Positions 1-13,244 of a stretch of 64,000 nucleotides of DNA are shown here, one piece after another. Under the pieces are notes generated by a model that did no database searches, was not told where the DNA came from, and worked only from the letters and a program-made list of their open reading frames with translations. Source of the DNA: Lentinula raphanica. Taxonomy: Eukaryota > Basidiomycota > Agaricomycetes > Agaricales > Omphalotaceae. The translations under genes and the position numbers were made by a program. The stretch is from NCBI GenBank assembly GCA_027919835.1, contig JANVFP010000007.1, positions 124,001 through 188,000 of the forward strand, written 5' to 3'. Numbering within the stretch: position 1 is the stretch's first letter; every line of letters starts with the position of its first letter.

Positions 1-2
1 AG

Positions 3-1565
3 GCTGCTCATGAATCGCCTATCAATGATGAACAAATCCTAAGGGAGGTCAAAGAAGCCTTGCTAACTGATGAAGTTACGAAGGATTACAAATCACTTCT
101 GTCATCAGGACCACGTGAATTCAAGAAATCACTAGAAGAGTGGAACTATGAAAATGGTCTACTACTTTACCGTGGTAAAATATATATTCCAAAGAGCACA
201 GATGATCATCTACGAAGACGCATAGTTCAAATGCATCATGATTTACCATCAGCAGGACATCCTGGTAGATGGAAAACCTATGAACTCGTTTCTCGAAACT
301 ATTGGTGGCCAGGGATGTCAGTCTTTGTAAAAAATTATGTCTCAGGCTGTGATACTTGTCAGCGGATGAAAAATCGCTCACAACAGCCTTTTGGACCCTT
401 ACAACCTAATCGAGTACCAAATGGACCTTGGGAAATTATTTCCATAGACCTTATTACTCAATTACCACCATCTGGAAAGCACAATGCCATATGTGTTGTG
501 GTAGATCGCTTGACTAAGCGTGCACACTTCTTTGCAATCACAAATAATTTCACAGCCAAAGACTTAGCAAAGCTACTCTATGACAGGATATATCCACTGC
601 ATGGACTCCCATTGCAAATAATATCTGATAGAGGAACACAGTTTGCTGCTGAAGTTTTTCAAGAATGGTGCAGGCTACTTGGAATTGAATCTACTATGTC
701 AACTGCCTATCATCCACAAACTGATGGACAAACAGAACGTGTTAACCAGATTTTGGAACAATACCTTCGGTGCTATGTTGACTATAATCTCAATGACTGG
801 GCCAATCTTCTAAGCACAGCAGAGTTTGCATACAGCAATCAAGCACATGAAGGTACCAAGGAGAGTCCCTTCTTCCTGGAATATGGTCGACATCCTTGTG
901 CAGGTCCTATGCTCATTAAAAATCAGGGATCCATTGATTTTAATGACATAATGCAACAAAGACTTGAAGCTCAAGAGCAAGCAAAAGCAGCTCTAAAGCT
1001 TGCAGCTGAAAGAATGAAATGGTATTATGACAAAGGAGTTCAAAACATACCTTTTAAAGTTGGAGACAAGGTTCTATTGAATCTTAAAGACTATCAAACT
1101 ACAGAACGAGCTCTCCAGCCAAGATTTGAAGGTCCATTTAAAATCATCAGAAAACTATCAGATGTGACCTTTGAACTGAAACTACCTCCAAAATACCGTG
1201 GGATACATCCTGTTTTTCATGCTAGCAAGCTTGCCACCTATACAGAATCTACCATTCCAGGACAAAAGGCTCCTACTCCTGAAACTATAATAGTTGATGG
1301 AGAGGAAGAATGGGTAGTGGAGAAAATTTTACAACACCGAGTTCAGAGAAAGAGATTGGAATATCTGGTGAGATGGAAAGGTTTTACTCGAGATCATGAT
1401 ACTTGGGAACCTGCTGCAAATCTCAAAAATGCACCAGAGAAAATTCGAGAATATAAAAAACAGATTGATCATTCAATTGAAAGTGTGGAACTGGACATAT
1501 TCTCAACGGAGCTCGAATCAGAAGAGGGGGTAATGTCACAGATTTCTCTCTATTCTCTACCTTAA
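3..1565 (+). CDS. Ty3/gypsy chromovirus pol, 3' part (integrase + chromodomain), partial
   Basis: The reading frame is open from base 3 and enters from outside the window, so reverse transcriptase and RNase H lie to the left. Visible in order: an HHCC zinc-binding integrase N-domain (His pair near bases 230-260, CDTC at about 348-359); the integrase core with a DDE triad (Asp in the SIDLI segment, Asp in ISDRGTQF, Glu in DGQTERVNQ); a GPFKI segment of the integrase C-domain; and a C-terminal chromodomain (WVVEKILQHR ... YLVRWKGF ... DTWEP). A chromodomain fused to integrase defines chromoviruses, where it directs insertion towards marked chromatin. No stop or frameshift interrupts this part, so the copy may be young. 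The stop codon lies about 30 bp inside the predicted 3' LTR. Composition is more A/T-rich than the neighbouring genes. Confidence 0.93.
   Translation, partial: AAHESPINDEQILREVKEALLTDEVTKDYKSLLSSGPREFKKSLEEWNYENGLLLYRGKIYIPKSTDDHLRRRIVQMHHDLPSAGHPGRWKTYELVSRNYWWPGMSVFVKNYVSGCDTCQRMKNRSQQPFGPLQPNRVPNGPWEIISIDLITQLPPSGKHNAICVVVDRLTKRAHFFAITNNFTAKDLAKLLYDRIYPLHGLPLQIISDRGTQFAAEVFQEWCRLLGIESTMSTAYHPQTDGQTERVNQILEQYLRCYVDYNLNDWANLLSTAEFAYSNQAHEGTKESPFFLEYGRHPCAGPMLIKNQGSIDFNDIMQQRLEAQEQAKAALKLAAERMKWYYDKGVQNIPFKVGDKVLLNLKDYQTTERALQPRFEGPFKIIRKLSDVTFELKLPPKYRGIHPVFHASKLATYTESTIPGQKAPTPETIIVDGEEEWVVEKILQHRVQRKRLEYLVRWKGFTRDHDTWEPAANLKNAPEKIREYKKQIDHSIESVELDIFSTELESEEGVMSQISLYSLP
1520..1530 (+). other. 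Polypurine tract before the 3' LTR
   Basis: A purine-only run ending in five G lies directly upstream of a TGTCACA that would start the LTR. This is the usual plus-strand primer position in LTR retrotransposons. Confidence 0.6.
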
Positions 1566-1734
1566 TCACTTATCTTATCTCCTATCTCTATCTTATCATA
1601 TTATCAGTAGTAGTTTATCATTTGATCATCTCTGTGCCATACATATTTTCATTTGTACAACCAGTGATGGGACATGCTTGCTCTGCACCATATCTACATT
1701 ACAACAGGTTGTCTTATGATGTAATAAGTGAAGC

Positions 1735-1858
1735 ATCCACAGGATGACTTCATAGATGACTTCACCATGAATCATCCACAGTCTCCACAGGATGACTTCA
1801 TAGATGACTTCATGCATGACTTCACCATGAATCATAGTGACTTCATAAATGACTTCAT
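1735..1858 (+). repeat. Internal direct repeats in the left LTR (GATGACTTCAT units)
   Basis: A unit running from CCACAGGATGACTTCATAG to CCATGAATCAT occurs twice (about 1735-1775 and 1785-1835), followed by a partial third (1836-1858). The core GATGACTTCAT, or a one-base variant, appears about six times. It sits upstream of the TATA box, where LTR enhancer repeats are often found. Confidence 0.75.
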
Positions 1859-1918
1859 GTAGCTCCAACTATGACATGGACTATGATATCATTAGATAGT
1901 AGCTCCACTCTAGAGTAG

Positions 1919-1926
1919 TATAAATA
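1919..1926 (+). promoter_or_regulatory. TATA box of the left LTR
   Basis: TATAAATA lies in the middle of the LTR, with a CT-rich stretch downstream. The position fits the U3/R boundary of an LTR promoter. Confidence 0.5.
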
Positions 1927-2244
1927 CTCTCATGTATCTCTGGGATCCCCCAGATTCAAGAACATCTTTTATCCTCTTGTGATCAACTTGTGCTCATACT
2001 CTGTCACTATCCCCAACCTTTGCAACTACAACTAGGTGAGTTCTAAGTTGTGATAATAATCATCATAGGCTGGAATTATTATAGTAGGTTCTGTGGTGTA
2101 ATTTGAGTAAAATGTGGTGCTGGAATAGTATAATAGCAGAGAAGATGTAAAATATAGTGGAACATGACTGAGAAGAAAAGATAGTGGCAGTTGGAAAGAA
2201 ACAGGAGTAATGCAAATTGCAAAATAATAGTGCTAATATTGTTT

Positions 2245-2400
2245 CGAGCTCCGCTACCTTGGCCTAACCTTAGCCGGACCTTGGCCGAAACTCCGCTACC
2301 TTGGCCGGACCTTGGCCGAACCTTGGAAGTACGCACCCAAGGTAATTTAGTAAGGCCAAGTAAGGCCAGGTAAGGTACGGACAGGTACGGTAAGGTAATT
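2245..2400. repeat. CCTTGGCC-type short repeats with an inverted arm
   Basis: The left half repeats CCTTGGCC and CGGACCTTGGCCGAA several times. The right half repeats the opposite strand (AAGGCCAAGTAAGGCC, GGTAAGGTA). The block is imperfectly inverted and lies between the retrotransposon and the first host gene. It may be the end of a non-autonomous element or a foldback repeat; the family is not recognised. Confidence 0.55.
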
Positions 2401-2619
2401 TGGTAGCCACCGACGAAGTTCACTCTTACGTCAAGCTCGGCTTCCATTTATACCAGAAAAGGGCTTCGACCTTGGTAAAGCAAAAATGATATGCTGCAGC
2501 TGTTTTGATGCTGTTCGAGATCATTCTAATCACATCTTCACATCTTTTTCTGCCTTTATAAACTCTCACTGTCGTTTTTGTTCTCTCAACTACCCTTATC
2601 TTTCTTCGCAACGCCTGCG

Positions 2620-3855
2620 ATGAGCAAAAGCCCAAGTGAAAGATTTTTGCTTTCAAATGTTGAAAACCACAACAATGGCCAACGGGGCATGAAGATCTCA
2701 GATGATATTCCCTCAGATGAGTCTGTCCGAAGACACTGCGAGATATTGCAGAATGAGTTGGAAGAGCTGCATGATGAGGGATATCTGTTCCGTAAGTATC
2801 TCCTAGTTTTGATGTCGCTCAAGATGGACTCGTTTGTGTCCTTTGATTGAATCATCTTCGACAGAACCAGAAGTCCATTCTGAGGATGATTGCATTCAGC
2901 TCACGAACTCTCTCAATGCCAAAATCCAAGAAATATCTTTGTCAATTGTGCGGGCGTGTTGTAGCTCGGCCGGAACCCCATCATCCTTGGAGAGAATTAA
3001 CATATCCGCTCAAGACCTTTCGCAAATCCAAACCATTCGTCCGTTGATTGGCAGGCCAGCCATTGAATTCTTTCTGAACAAGCCCCAATCAGGGAGCGGC
3101 GATAACATGAGATATATGTATATCATTCGTTGTGCAATCCAAGCAACTCTAGCAGCTCTCTGTGATAGGGTCGTTAGCACATGGTCATTTGACAAAGAGG
3201 AAAATGAGGTACTTTCGAATATGTACGTGTCTTTGCGAAGCCAGTTTGGTACGTGTCTAGCATGGGTAGGCCTCAGCCTTTTGGCGACGACTACTAACCT
3301 TTTCGGACGTATGCAATAGACAATCCAGCTTTGACCGGGACCTGGCGATCCTTAACTCGAAGTCAAAGCAAAATCGCGGAATATCATCGCCTAAAACCTG
3401 CTGCCATTCGCTCGTTCATATCCGAGACTGCCAAAGTCCTTGTTCTCTCGAGAGGTATCTCATGGGACCTGAACGATGCACAGGGGATCATCCAGGATTA
3501 CTTCCAAGGAGAATTCGCGGATCTTTACAGCTATTGTTTTCGCTTGGATAGAATCACCGGAGAGAGCATCCTGTCTTTCGACACTGAGGTCTACCTCCCT
3601 GAACCAGGACAACTGTATGATCATACAACAATGTACGATATGGACACCAGTACAAGATCTAGGGATGGATCAAGCAGCGCTCCCAAGATAGCTTTCTCGT
3701 GCCGTTTGGGTCTTCTGAAGGTCGTAAAGAAGGAATTCAGCGATGATTTTGATATCTCTGGTCGCAAGGAAATCGAAGAAGAAGAGATCTTGCTCAAAGC
3801 CGGTGTTCAGCCTGCGAGTCTCATCTCAGACTTTGCGAGGGCAATAAGTCCGTGA
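2620..3855 (+). CDS. Conserved-looking hypothetical protein, 363 aa, three exons
   Basis: Product not recognised. The model uses exons 2620-2791, 2865-3248 and 3320-3855; both introns are about 72 bp with GTAAGT/GTACGT donors and CAG/TAG acceptors, and the exon lengths add to a whole number of codons. The N-terminus is acidic with a short probable coiled coil (ILQNELEELHDEG). The middle contains a hydrophobic helix-like stretch (YIIRCAIQATLAALCDRVV), and the third exon holds a well-ordered, probably globular segment rich in aromatic residues (DYFQGEFADLYSYCFRLD). No signal peptide or catalytic motif was seen. It lies 191 bp upstream of MDM12 on the same strand. The long frame and clean splice sites make it a credible gene, but its function is open. 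Confidence 0.7.
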
Positions 3856-4046
3856 CGGGGGGATCTTGATGTCGAAGAATTTGGCTCAAAATGCTGTAGC
3901 TTTCCGGTGTATGTACAACGGTCAGAGCCTTGTGATGGCAGGTGAATGAGATGTGCCAAAAAGTTCGAGCCAAGCGCTGGCATTTAGTAGAATAGGAGCT
4001 GACTACGTACGCAATAGTCAACACGTAAGCTTCTCCGCCTTCCCTG

Positions 4047-5204
4047 ATGTCGATTGACCTCGAATGGTCCAAACTTGACTCTTCCTTGTCCCATACACTG
4101 GTCGACGTCTTGAATAAACAGCTCAGCACGACGGCAAAACCGTCTTTCATTGGTCCTATCGAAGTTATATCCATTGATTTCGGCACAGTCGCGCCAGACA
4201 TCGAATTGGTCGATCTCCGTGACATCCACAGAGATTTTCTCGAAGATGAGGACGACGAAAAGGAAGCAGTGAAAACTCCAGCGAGTGCAGATGATGAAGA
4301 CGGCTTTGAATGGGTATCACGGAAAGCTGCTCGTCGTGAAGAAGGCCTGGCTTTTCAGCAACTACCACATTTTGGACGAGGAGGCCCAATGAACATGTTC
4401 GCTTCTACTCCGACTCTGCATTCACCTGTGATCGATACCTGGAATCCGACGCTTTCCAGCTTAGTTGACCATAGGCCTTCGTATGCTTCCTGGTCCAGTC
4501 CAGGAGCCTCTCCATTCCGTCGACCATTATCCAGCACTCCGAATCTCACTGGACTTGTACCCCCATACTTCGGCTTTGATCAATCTGCCAGCCATCATGA
4601 CCCTTCCTCTTCCTCAAATAACTCCTCGTTACCCAACCAGCCAGATTCTTCTGAACACCCGGCTCCTCCTTTGACCTCGAATCCACATCCAAATTTACAA
4701 TTGCACCTTCATATCAATTGGCATTCAGACCTCCGTATCACCTTGACGACTTCCCTTCTCATAAATTATCCTTCACCTATGTTCATGTCGTTACCTATCA
4801 AACTTTCTATAACCGGGCTCATTTTCACTGGCGAGCTCGCAGTTGCCTATGAGGGTGAACGCGGGCGTGTGCATCTTTGCATATTAGATGACTTGGATCC
4901 ATATGGCCCTGCCGTCGAGCGTCCCAAGCGCGACTCAAATTCGCCAATACCTAGCGCGACTCCTCCTGAAGACGATCCTGAATCCATTCATCCTCCTCGA
5001 GCTGCTAAACCGCTGCCTATTGGACAACGACTTCTACCTTCGATCTTCATCGAAAGTGAAATCGGTCAAACCGATAAACACGTTCTGAAAAACGTGAATC
5101 GTGTGGAACGTTTCATCCAGGATGTTATACGGAAAGCAGTGGAAGAGGAACTTGTATTTCCCAATTTCCATACAATGGTCTTGGGTGGTAAAGAAGGCGG
5201 ATAA
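4047..5204 (+). CDS. MDM12: Mdm12, SMP-domain subunit of the ER-mitochondria encounter structure
   Basis: Single-exon gene of 385 aa. The start MSIDLEW matches the very conserved Mdm12 N-terminus. The SMP-type lipid-binding domain is split: residues 1 to about 75, then a long low-complexity acidic/Ser/Pro linker (about 75-210), then the C-terminal half (LQLHLHINWHSDLRITL, FMSLPIKLSITGL, GELAVAYEG) ending in the conserved RVERFIQDVIRKAVEEELVF region. In yeasts Mdm12 bridges Mmm1 and Mdm34 and moves phospholipids between ER and mitochondria. The split domain with a disordered insert is usual in filamentous fungi. Length fits the family. Confidence 0.9.
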   Translation: MSIDLEWSKLDSSLSHTLVDVLNKQLSTTAKPSFIGPIEVISIDFGTVAPDIELVDLRDIHRDFLEDEDDEKEAVKTPASADDEDGFEWVSRKAARREEGLAFQQLPHFGRGGPMNMFASTPTLHSPVIDTWNPTLSSLVDHRPSYASWSSPGASPFRRPLSSTPNLTGLVPPYFGFDQSASHHDPSSSSNNSSLPNQPDSSEHPAPPLTSNPHPNLQLHLHINWHSDLRITLTTSLLINYPSPMFMSLPIKLSITGLIFTGELAVAYEGERGRVHLCILDDLDPYGPAVERPKRDSNSPIPSATPPEDDPESIHPPRAAKPLPIGQRLLPSIFIESEIGQTDKHVLKNVNRVERFIQDVIRKAVEEELVFPNFHTMVLGGKEGG

Positions 5205-6115
5205 TTTACACTCCGTGGACAATGACATTGGACATTGAGCTCCAGTACCCTCAGATAGAGCAAGTAGCTGCAGCAAATTTCGGTAGAGCGTCGGCCGACG
5301 TTCTCTTAGCAAGAACATCCGGCGACGCTGTGCATTATACAAAGGTGATTTAGCGATGTATTATCAAAGGATTTGTCTAGAGGAAAGGTCTCCTTGCTCA
5401 AGGTTTCTTATCCAAGGTAACGGTTGGGACTTACCCAGAAAGCTTTATTCCGAACCTTTGTACGGATCCTGTAGAAGGGCTTCGTATCTCACATATGTTC
5501 TTAGGATACCAGGATGCATTCGTGATTTCATATCCCAACTTTCCAACAAATTCAGAGGTTCAGAGCGCGCCAGACTGTAGGTAAACCTATGTTTCCACTC
5601 GTCGTCATAGCCTGTTATCTCCTGCTTCACGTAGAATATGGCTTACCGAGACGCAAGTACGAAGGGTACAGAATTCCCCAAAGAGCGCAGGAACTTGATG
5701 TAGGAAGCGTCGCATTCAAGGGAGAGATATTTTCTCATTACCACAATGTGAGGTCATGCTCGAACGCTTTTGCTTTCCAAGGGAATGACTGGCTCCCTTC
5801 GAGTGTTCAGAATGTTCAAGCTCAACGCTCTACTGACGATACCCATACAAGAAGGTTTTATTCAATGTACTCAAAAGATTCGTTCGGTGTCTGTCCAGTC
5901 TACGTTTCAACTTTTGTAGAACTGTGACTCAAGTGGACGAGGATTGGGAAACCCAATCCCAAGGTAACGGACCGTCCAATGGTGTAGGAAATTCGTACAC
6001 TTTGTAAGTTATACCCACATCGGTGCTACACAAGAATACAAATGATACCTCTACATTGACTGACAATATAATGTATCTAGATGAGAAAAGAGACTACATC
6101 CTAGGCGTCAAAGCC
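5205..6115. other. About 0.9 kb without a recognised gene
   Basis: This lies between the 3' ends of MDM12 (plus) and ELP3 (minus), so it should hold both 3' UTRs. Two short plus-strand frames (5356-5580 and 5589-5927) begin with ATG but have no recognisable motif. A decayed or very short gene cannot be excluded. Confidence 0.5.
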
Positions 6116-8479
<2,364 letters not shown>

Positions 8480-8851
8480 CGACACGCGACCCTTGAACCA
8501 TTTCGAGATGAATTTCCCTCTAACTATCTGCGATATTCCTAGCGTTGATCTGAACGCAATCCCGTCGATGGTAGGAATAAGTCCTGCGTAGATTTGGTCG
8601 AGATTAGAATGATACAGTTCAGTGTTTAGCTTGTTCAGCGCACAGTGGTGTCGGTGTGAAATATTTTTAAACTCCGATATGCTGAGCGACCAAAAATTCC
8701 ACCAACATCTATTTGTGAACATTTCCTCCAAATCCCTCGAAGTTAGAAATACAGCAGGCATGCGTATTGTACATAGAGAACATAACACAAAGAGCATGTA
8801 GATAGCGATTATATCTTTAGTATATAAAGAAACATTTTTGAAAAAGTAACA

Positions 8852-11800
8852 TCATGAAGAACCCTCTGGACGATCAAAAGCTGAGAGAGTCATAGCTAGT
8901 TCATCCTGAGATCCTGGTCCTCTCGACGGTGTGTTTTGTCCGGAAGGTGTCGGCGTTAAACCGATATGTGGTGTAATCAACCCACTACCACCGGCTCCGA
9001 AAACGAATCCACCTGTGAGACCGTCGAGCGAATTGTATCCTAGAAGTAGAGAAAGACCATATATCAGAATGATGAATGATGATGCGCGAAGTGGGTAGGG
9101 TGGAGAGAGCACCCAAAGACGTACCAGGAACAAGAACGCTGTCCCAAAAGTTGCTACTGAAAATACTATCCATCGTCATTCCCGAAGCAGGATCTTCCAT
9201 TGGATCCGGAGCCATTGTAGGAGGAAAGGTGGACACATCAGCGACAGGACCCATCTCTCCCTCGAATTGGAACTCATTCAAAGTGTGGATCGTATCAGTG
9301 TCTTGGAAGTGCACCTGATGACCAGCGGAGGCTGTATCGCCGTTCAGCGCGTCAGAGGAGCCTGTTTTCTCCTCGGAAGGTCGTTCTAATCTTGCAGCTA
9401 TTAATGCTTTCAAGAAGGTGCTGTACAGAGCGGGGGTATGTGTGGAATTGACGGAATTGGATTCCAAGACATCAGCGACATCTTTGATAAGAGCGATGGT
9501 GCTCTGTTCGTTGTCCAAGTAGGCTGAGAACTCGGGACGTATCAGCTGTAGTATCGAGGATGAGCCCAGAAATATCAATAGAAGATAAGCAACTCCGTAC
9601 CTTGAGAAGCGTGAGCACCGCATACGAAGTTTGGACGAAATGTGAGTCCGGAGAGTACTTCAGGAATCCAGTCGGGCCTAGCTGATCACGGACAAGCGTT
9701 GCACATGAGGAGGCACACGAGTGACACCGTGCGAAGAAATGGCCCATGTCCATTGGAGACCTCTCAAGAGCGTTCTGCAGCCCGAAAGAGTTCAGGACGA
9801 GGAGAACGTAGTTGAGATAGAACTGGGATATGAGAGATCTGTATTCTGCGGTCGCGGGAGAATCACCTTGGGAAAGGAGACGTGAACAGACTTAGAGTGA
9901 TAAGCAAACAAGCAAACGTACTCAAGGCGGGAGGATCTTCACGCATCCATCGAATCGATGATTCGAGAATCTGCGACTCGAAGGTTTTGATGACCAATAG
10001 GTAGTCGCATGATGTCTGGACTCCTGAGATAGAGTCCGTCTTAGAGTACAAGAAATCCAGGCTTCGAGACAGAATTCGTTGTAGCTCCTGAGACCAAAAG
10101 CATCAGCAAACTTACAAGGTTTATTTATGGATATATCAGTGCTTACTGCATATGCTGCAATGGAACGGTCTGAAGGGATTGCCACAGGGGATTTGCACCA
10201 AACCTCTGCGTTACGGATAATGAAACTGTAATCCTTTGAGAATAATTCGTTGAGAAAAGAAAAAATCACGACTGACTCTTCTTTAATCGTGTGCGGCTTT
10301 CCTAATAGTGCACTGTGACTTCTGTCTAAACAAAAGCACAGAATCCACGTCCGTTCCCGATTGTGCACCTCAAGATCGCGGGCATGCCCTTCTTGGGTGT
10401 CTTGACTGTTGACTGCAGTCTTCCGGTGAAGGTTCAGGTCTGTGGCCATTCTGATGTCGATGTCAGTGTTTGAACTTCACAAAAATTCGAGAAATACAAG
10501 GATCATACCTTATGGCCATACCGAGTAGAAGCCACGTCTTGTCTTGTTCGTAACGTTCCACAGCCCCGACACCCCACATAGTGAGAAGTAGATAGGCCTG
10601 TACTATTTCAACAGACTTGTACCCCTTGGCTGGCACACTGAATGCAAGTTTTGTCGAAAGCTCGGTGAGACGGGGATGTAACTCCGGCTTCTCTGTATAG
10701 AACTTGCTAGCTATCGCACATACTACAAATTTGTGAGTCACGAATCTGGAGATCAACTACATGATTGACTCACTTGTGGTCAATAAGAACGGAGAACGAG
10801 AGCAGACGAGCGATGGGGTGTGGAAGTTGGGGTCCAGTAACTTTGACTGCAACTGATGAACGGGTCAGAGAGAGGCGCCGTCAATGCTCGAATAGACCGC
10901 ACATTTATGTGATCATAGAATCTATGATGATCCTGTTAGTATGGGCGCATGCTATCGAGAGCGAAATACGAACATTTTGAACAAGGCAACCACCTCTTGT
11001 GTGCTAACAAAACTTAGCATTTCCGGTTGTACTTGACGTTCAATGTAGAGTCTGCGAAGTGGCAGAATCGTCATAGGACCTAACAGTACCCATAAGTTTC
11101 AATCCAGTATGAGATCGATTGCAATACTGACCGGGTTTAAAGTATATGTCACTTGCAACGCCAACCTTTGGATTTTGACCTGGAGTATCGGGTCTGGCCC
11201 TGAAATTACTCGAAGTACCCTGTTGAGCACGTCGGTTGGCCAAGCTCGCTTCTGCCAGCAAACCAAGCGGGTTAAGGGCATTGTCCGGTAACGAATGTAG
11301 TTTCGGTGATCCGCCAGTTCCAGCAGCACCTGAAGGTGAGGGTGATCGATTGAGCAAAGCTTGCGTCGTCAAATTTTGGGTACTGGGTGAAGGAGACCGT
11401 GATATCATGCCAGAAGCAATGCTTGGGTTTCCTATCGAACGTAGCACTGTATCCAGTGTACGTTCCATTTTTCGTAATGACCGCGTTAACAGCTCGTGCT
11501 TCCTAATCACACCGGATTAAACCATATACGGAAGTCGTTAACATCAAAGGCTTACTTTGAGGAGCGCTTTCCTCTATTTGATTCTTCGAATATACATTCA
11601 TGTCCTCCAGTCTGGCAACGCTTACATGGCGGGCCTTGCTCTGCACCAATGCATTTCATCTTCAAACGACGGCACACAGTACAGGCTCTGAGATAAGGTC
11701 AGCAAGTGATGACAGAGGTGAAACGAGCTATTCACCTTGAGCCCCTTGTCGGCTTGGGCTTTTCCTCCTTTTCGGCAGCAGGACTGTGAATCTCCGATGA

Positions 11801-12271
11801 TCCGTCTTCCTTGCGAGCTTTTTTCACAGCTTCACCTCCGCTGGCGGTAGATGTAGCAGATGCTGGCCGTTTTCCATTGGCGTTGAAGGATGAGCCGCTG
11901 GGATACATATGTTCTGTGGGAGGAGTTCCGATAGTGTCTGACCCTTGTGATGAAGGAGAAGGATAGTTCGGAGGGATGGAAAGATGAGGTGGTAGATGTT
12001 GCTGAGGTTGCTGCGGATACGAGTGATAGTACGGCGGGTATAAGGCAAGGGAAGGATCAAGAGGTATAGACGGTGAAGGAGGTTGCTGGTTTATGTGTGG
12101 CAGGGAATGATCCTGGGACATATCGTAATCCTGCGGTGACAAAGAAAGAACTTCAGCATACGGAGCCGACGAGTAGTGATATGAAGGGGTATGGCGGTAG
12201 GATGAGTAGGAGTACAACGGGATAGGCATGGCAGAAAAGGGATAAGGGGATTGCGAGCGGTAATCCAGCAT
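8852..12271 (-). CDS. Zn2Cys6 (fungal binuclear cluster) transcription factor
   Basis: Multi-exon gene for a nuclear DNA-binding regulator. The N-terminal 179 residues are Tyr/Pro/Ser-rich and end in a basic stretch. The zinc cluster spans the first intron (coding about 11575-11740): Cys-x2-Cys-x6-Cys-x8-Cys-x2-Cys-x6-Cys, beginning ACTVCRRLKMKC. A linker with SPSPS motifs follows (about 11040-11510), then the fungal_trans middle homology region (TWLLLGMAIR joined to MATDLNLHRKT, then RERTWILCFCLDRSHSALLG, about 9900-10600). The C-terminal tail is Ser/Thr/Pro-rich and ends DRPEGSS. Related basidiomycete proteins include PriB-like factors, but target genes cannot be read from the sequence. Several intron edges were placed by eye. 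The start ATG at 12271 is preceded by a gene-poor 1-kb region. Confidence 0.85.
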
Positions 12272-13244
12272 GAGAGTTCTGGAAGCGCAGCGGCAAAAGA
12301 CTCACAAATGATAGTAACTGACTGTGACCTTTATAGTATGTCCAGGAAGAGAGAAAGTCGGCAGTGGTTTGGTGTTAATTGATAGTGAAGACGAAAGATG
12401 CCACTTGGGAAAAGAAGGATCAGAGATTTCTTCAAATGTCGCTGAACGTGGAGATTCCACGTTGAGTGTATTGTCCTACACGCTCGCCAGAAGAAAGCTC
12501 GGGCTCTAATGTCTTCTGATTTTATCCCAGGACTGTGAATAATTTCTCGTGTGAGTTGAAAGACAAATTTGAGGTTGGGCCAGATGAGGGTTCCCCGCAA
12601 CAATATTCCTGTTGATTGCGTAATCTTCCCAATTCTGCTTACGCAATCATATTTGGCGCCTATCCCTTGACTTCATTGTACTTACTACCACAAATTTCGT
12701 ACTTATTCCTTCAGGTAAGACGTTCAGATTGAACCTGACCCGCGTCATAGACATTAGACTCACAAAATATGAACGATCGAGTAGTACGTCTTCCCTTCAT
12801 TGAACCCTGGCAACCACTTGGTCCTTCTTCCCTTCCAGCTGGATGCATTCTCATTCCCCTATCCGTATCTAACTCATCCTTCTTGCTTTTAGGGAAATCA
12901 ATCGCTTGACTCTCCAACCTGTCATCTCAGACCTTTTCCTCTGCTTCCCATGCTCCGAGAAATTTTTGTTGCAAGATGGTATCATCATTCACTCTAGATA
13001 GACAAGATACTGTGCCGAGCTGAATGCATGCGTAGACGCAAGCTTTCTCACTATCTAGGAACAAAAACGCTCTCAACTCTCTCAACAGTGCACAGCTTTG
13101 TATTCAAGCGAGGTAGGATCTGACAGTGTTCCTTTTGTCATCCCTGATTAGTTCCACTCTGTTGGAAATTAGCGTGGTCGTCCACTGAAAACGTTTCTGT
13201 CGCTATGTACTCCAATGTCTCAACAGTAATCTTCAAGGCAAGAT
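12272..13244. other. Upstream region of the zinc-cluster gene, no gene seen
   Basis: About 1 kb with CT-rich stretches and scattered stops in all frames. It probably contains the promoter and leader of the minus-strand regulator ending at 12271. Nothing else is supported. Confidence 0.5.

Larger units (their letters stand above)
1534..2030 (+). mobile_element. 3' LTR of the left Ty3/gypsy element
   Basis: The left boundary is set by TGTCACA next to the polypurine tract. The right boundary is approximate: an ACTACA at 2025-2030 gives TGT...ACA ends, but the 5' LTR and the target duplication are outside the window, so it could not be confirmed. The LTR carries a TATA box (1919-1926) and a set of short internal direct repeats. 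It shows no visible similarity to the LTR at 61963-62687, so the two elements belong to different families. Confidence 0.6.

Noticed and set aside
2079..2447. A 122-codon minus-strand frame.
   Set aside because: It lies across the CCTTGGCC repeat block and its protein is only a translation of that repeat.
8480..8797. Upstream in-frame extension of ELP3 with hydrophobic residues.
   Set aside because: Elp3 has no such N-terminal extension in other fungi; more likely leader sequence, although a short first exon may be hidden here.
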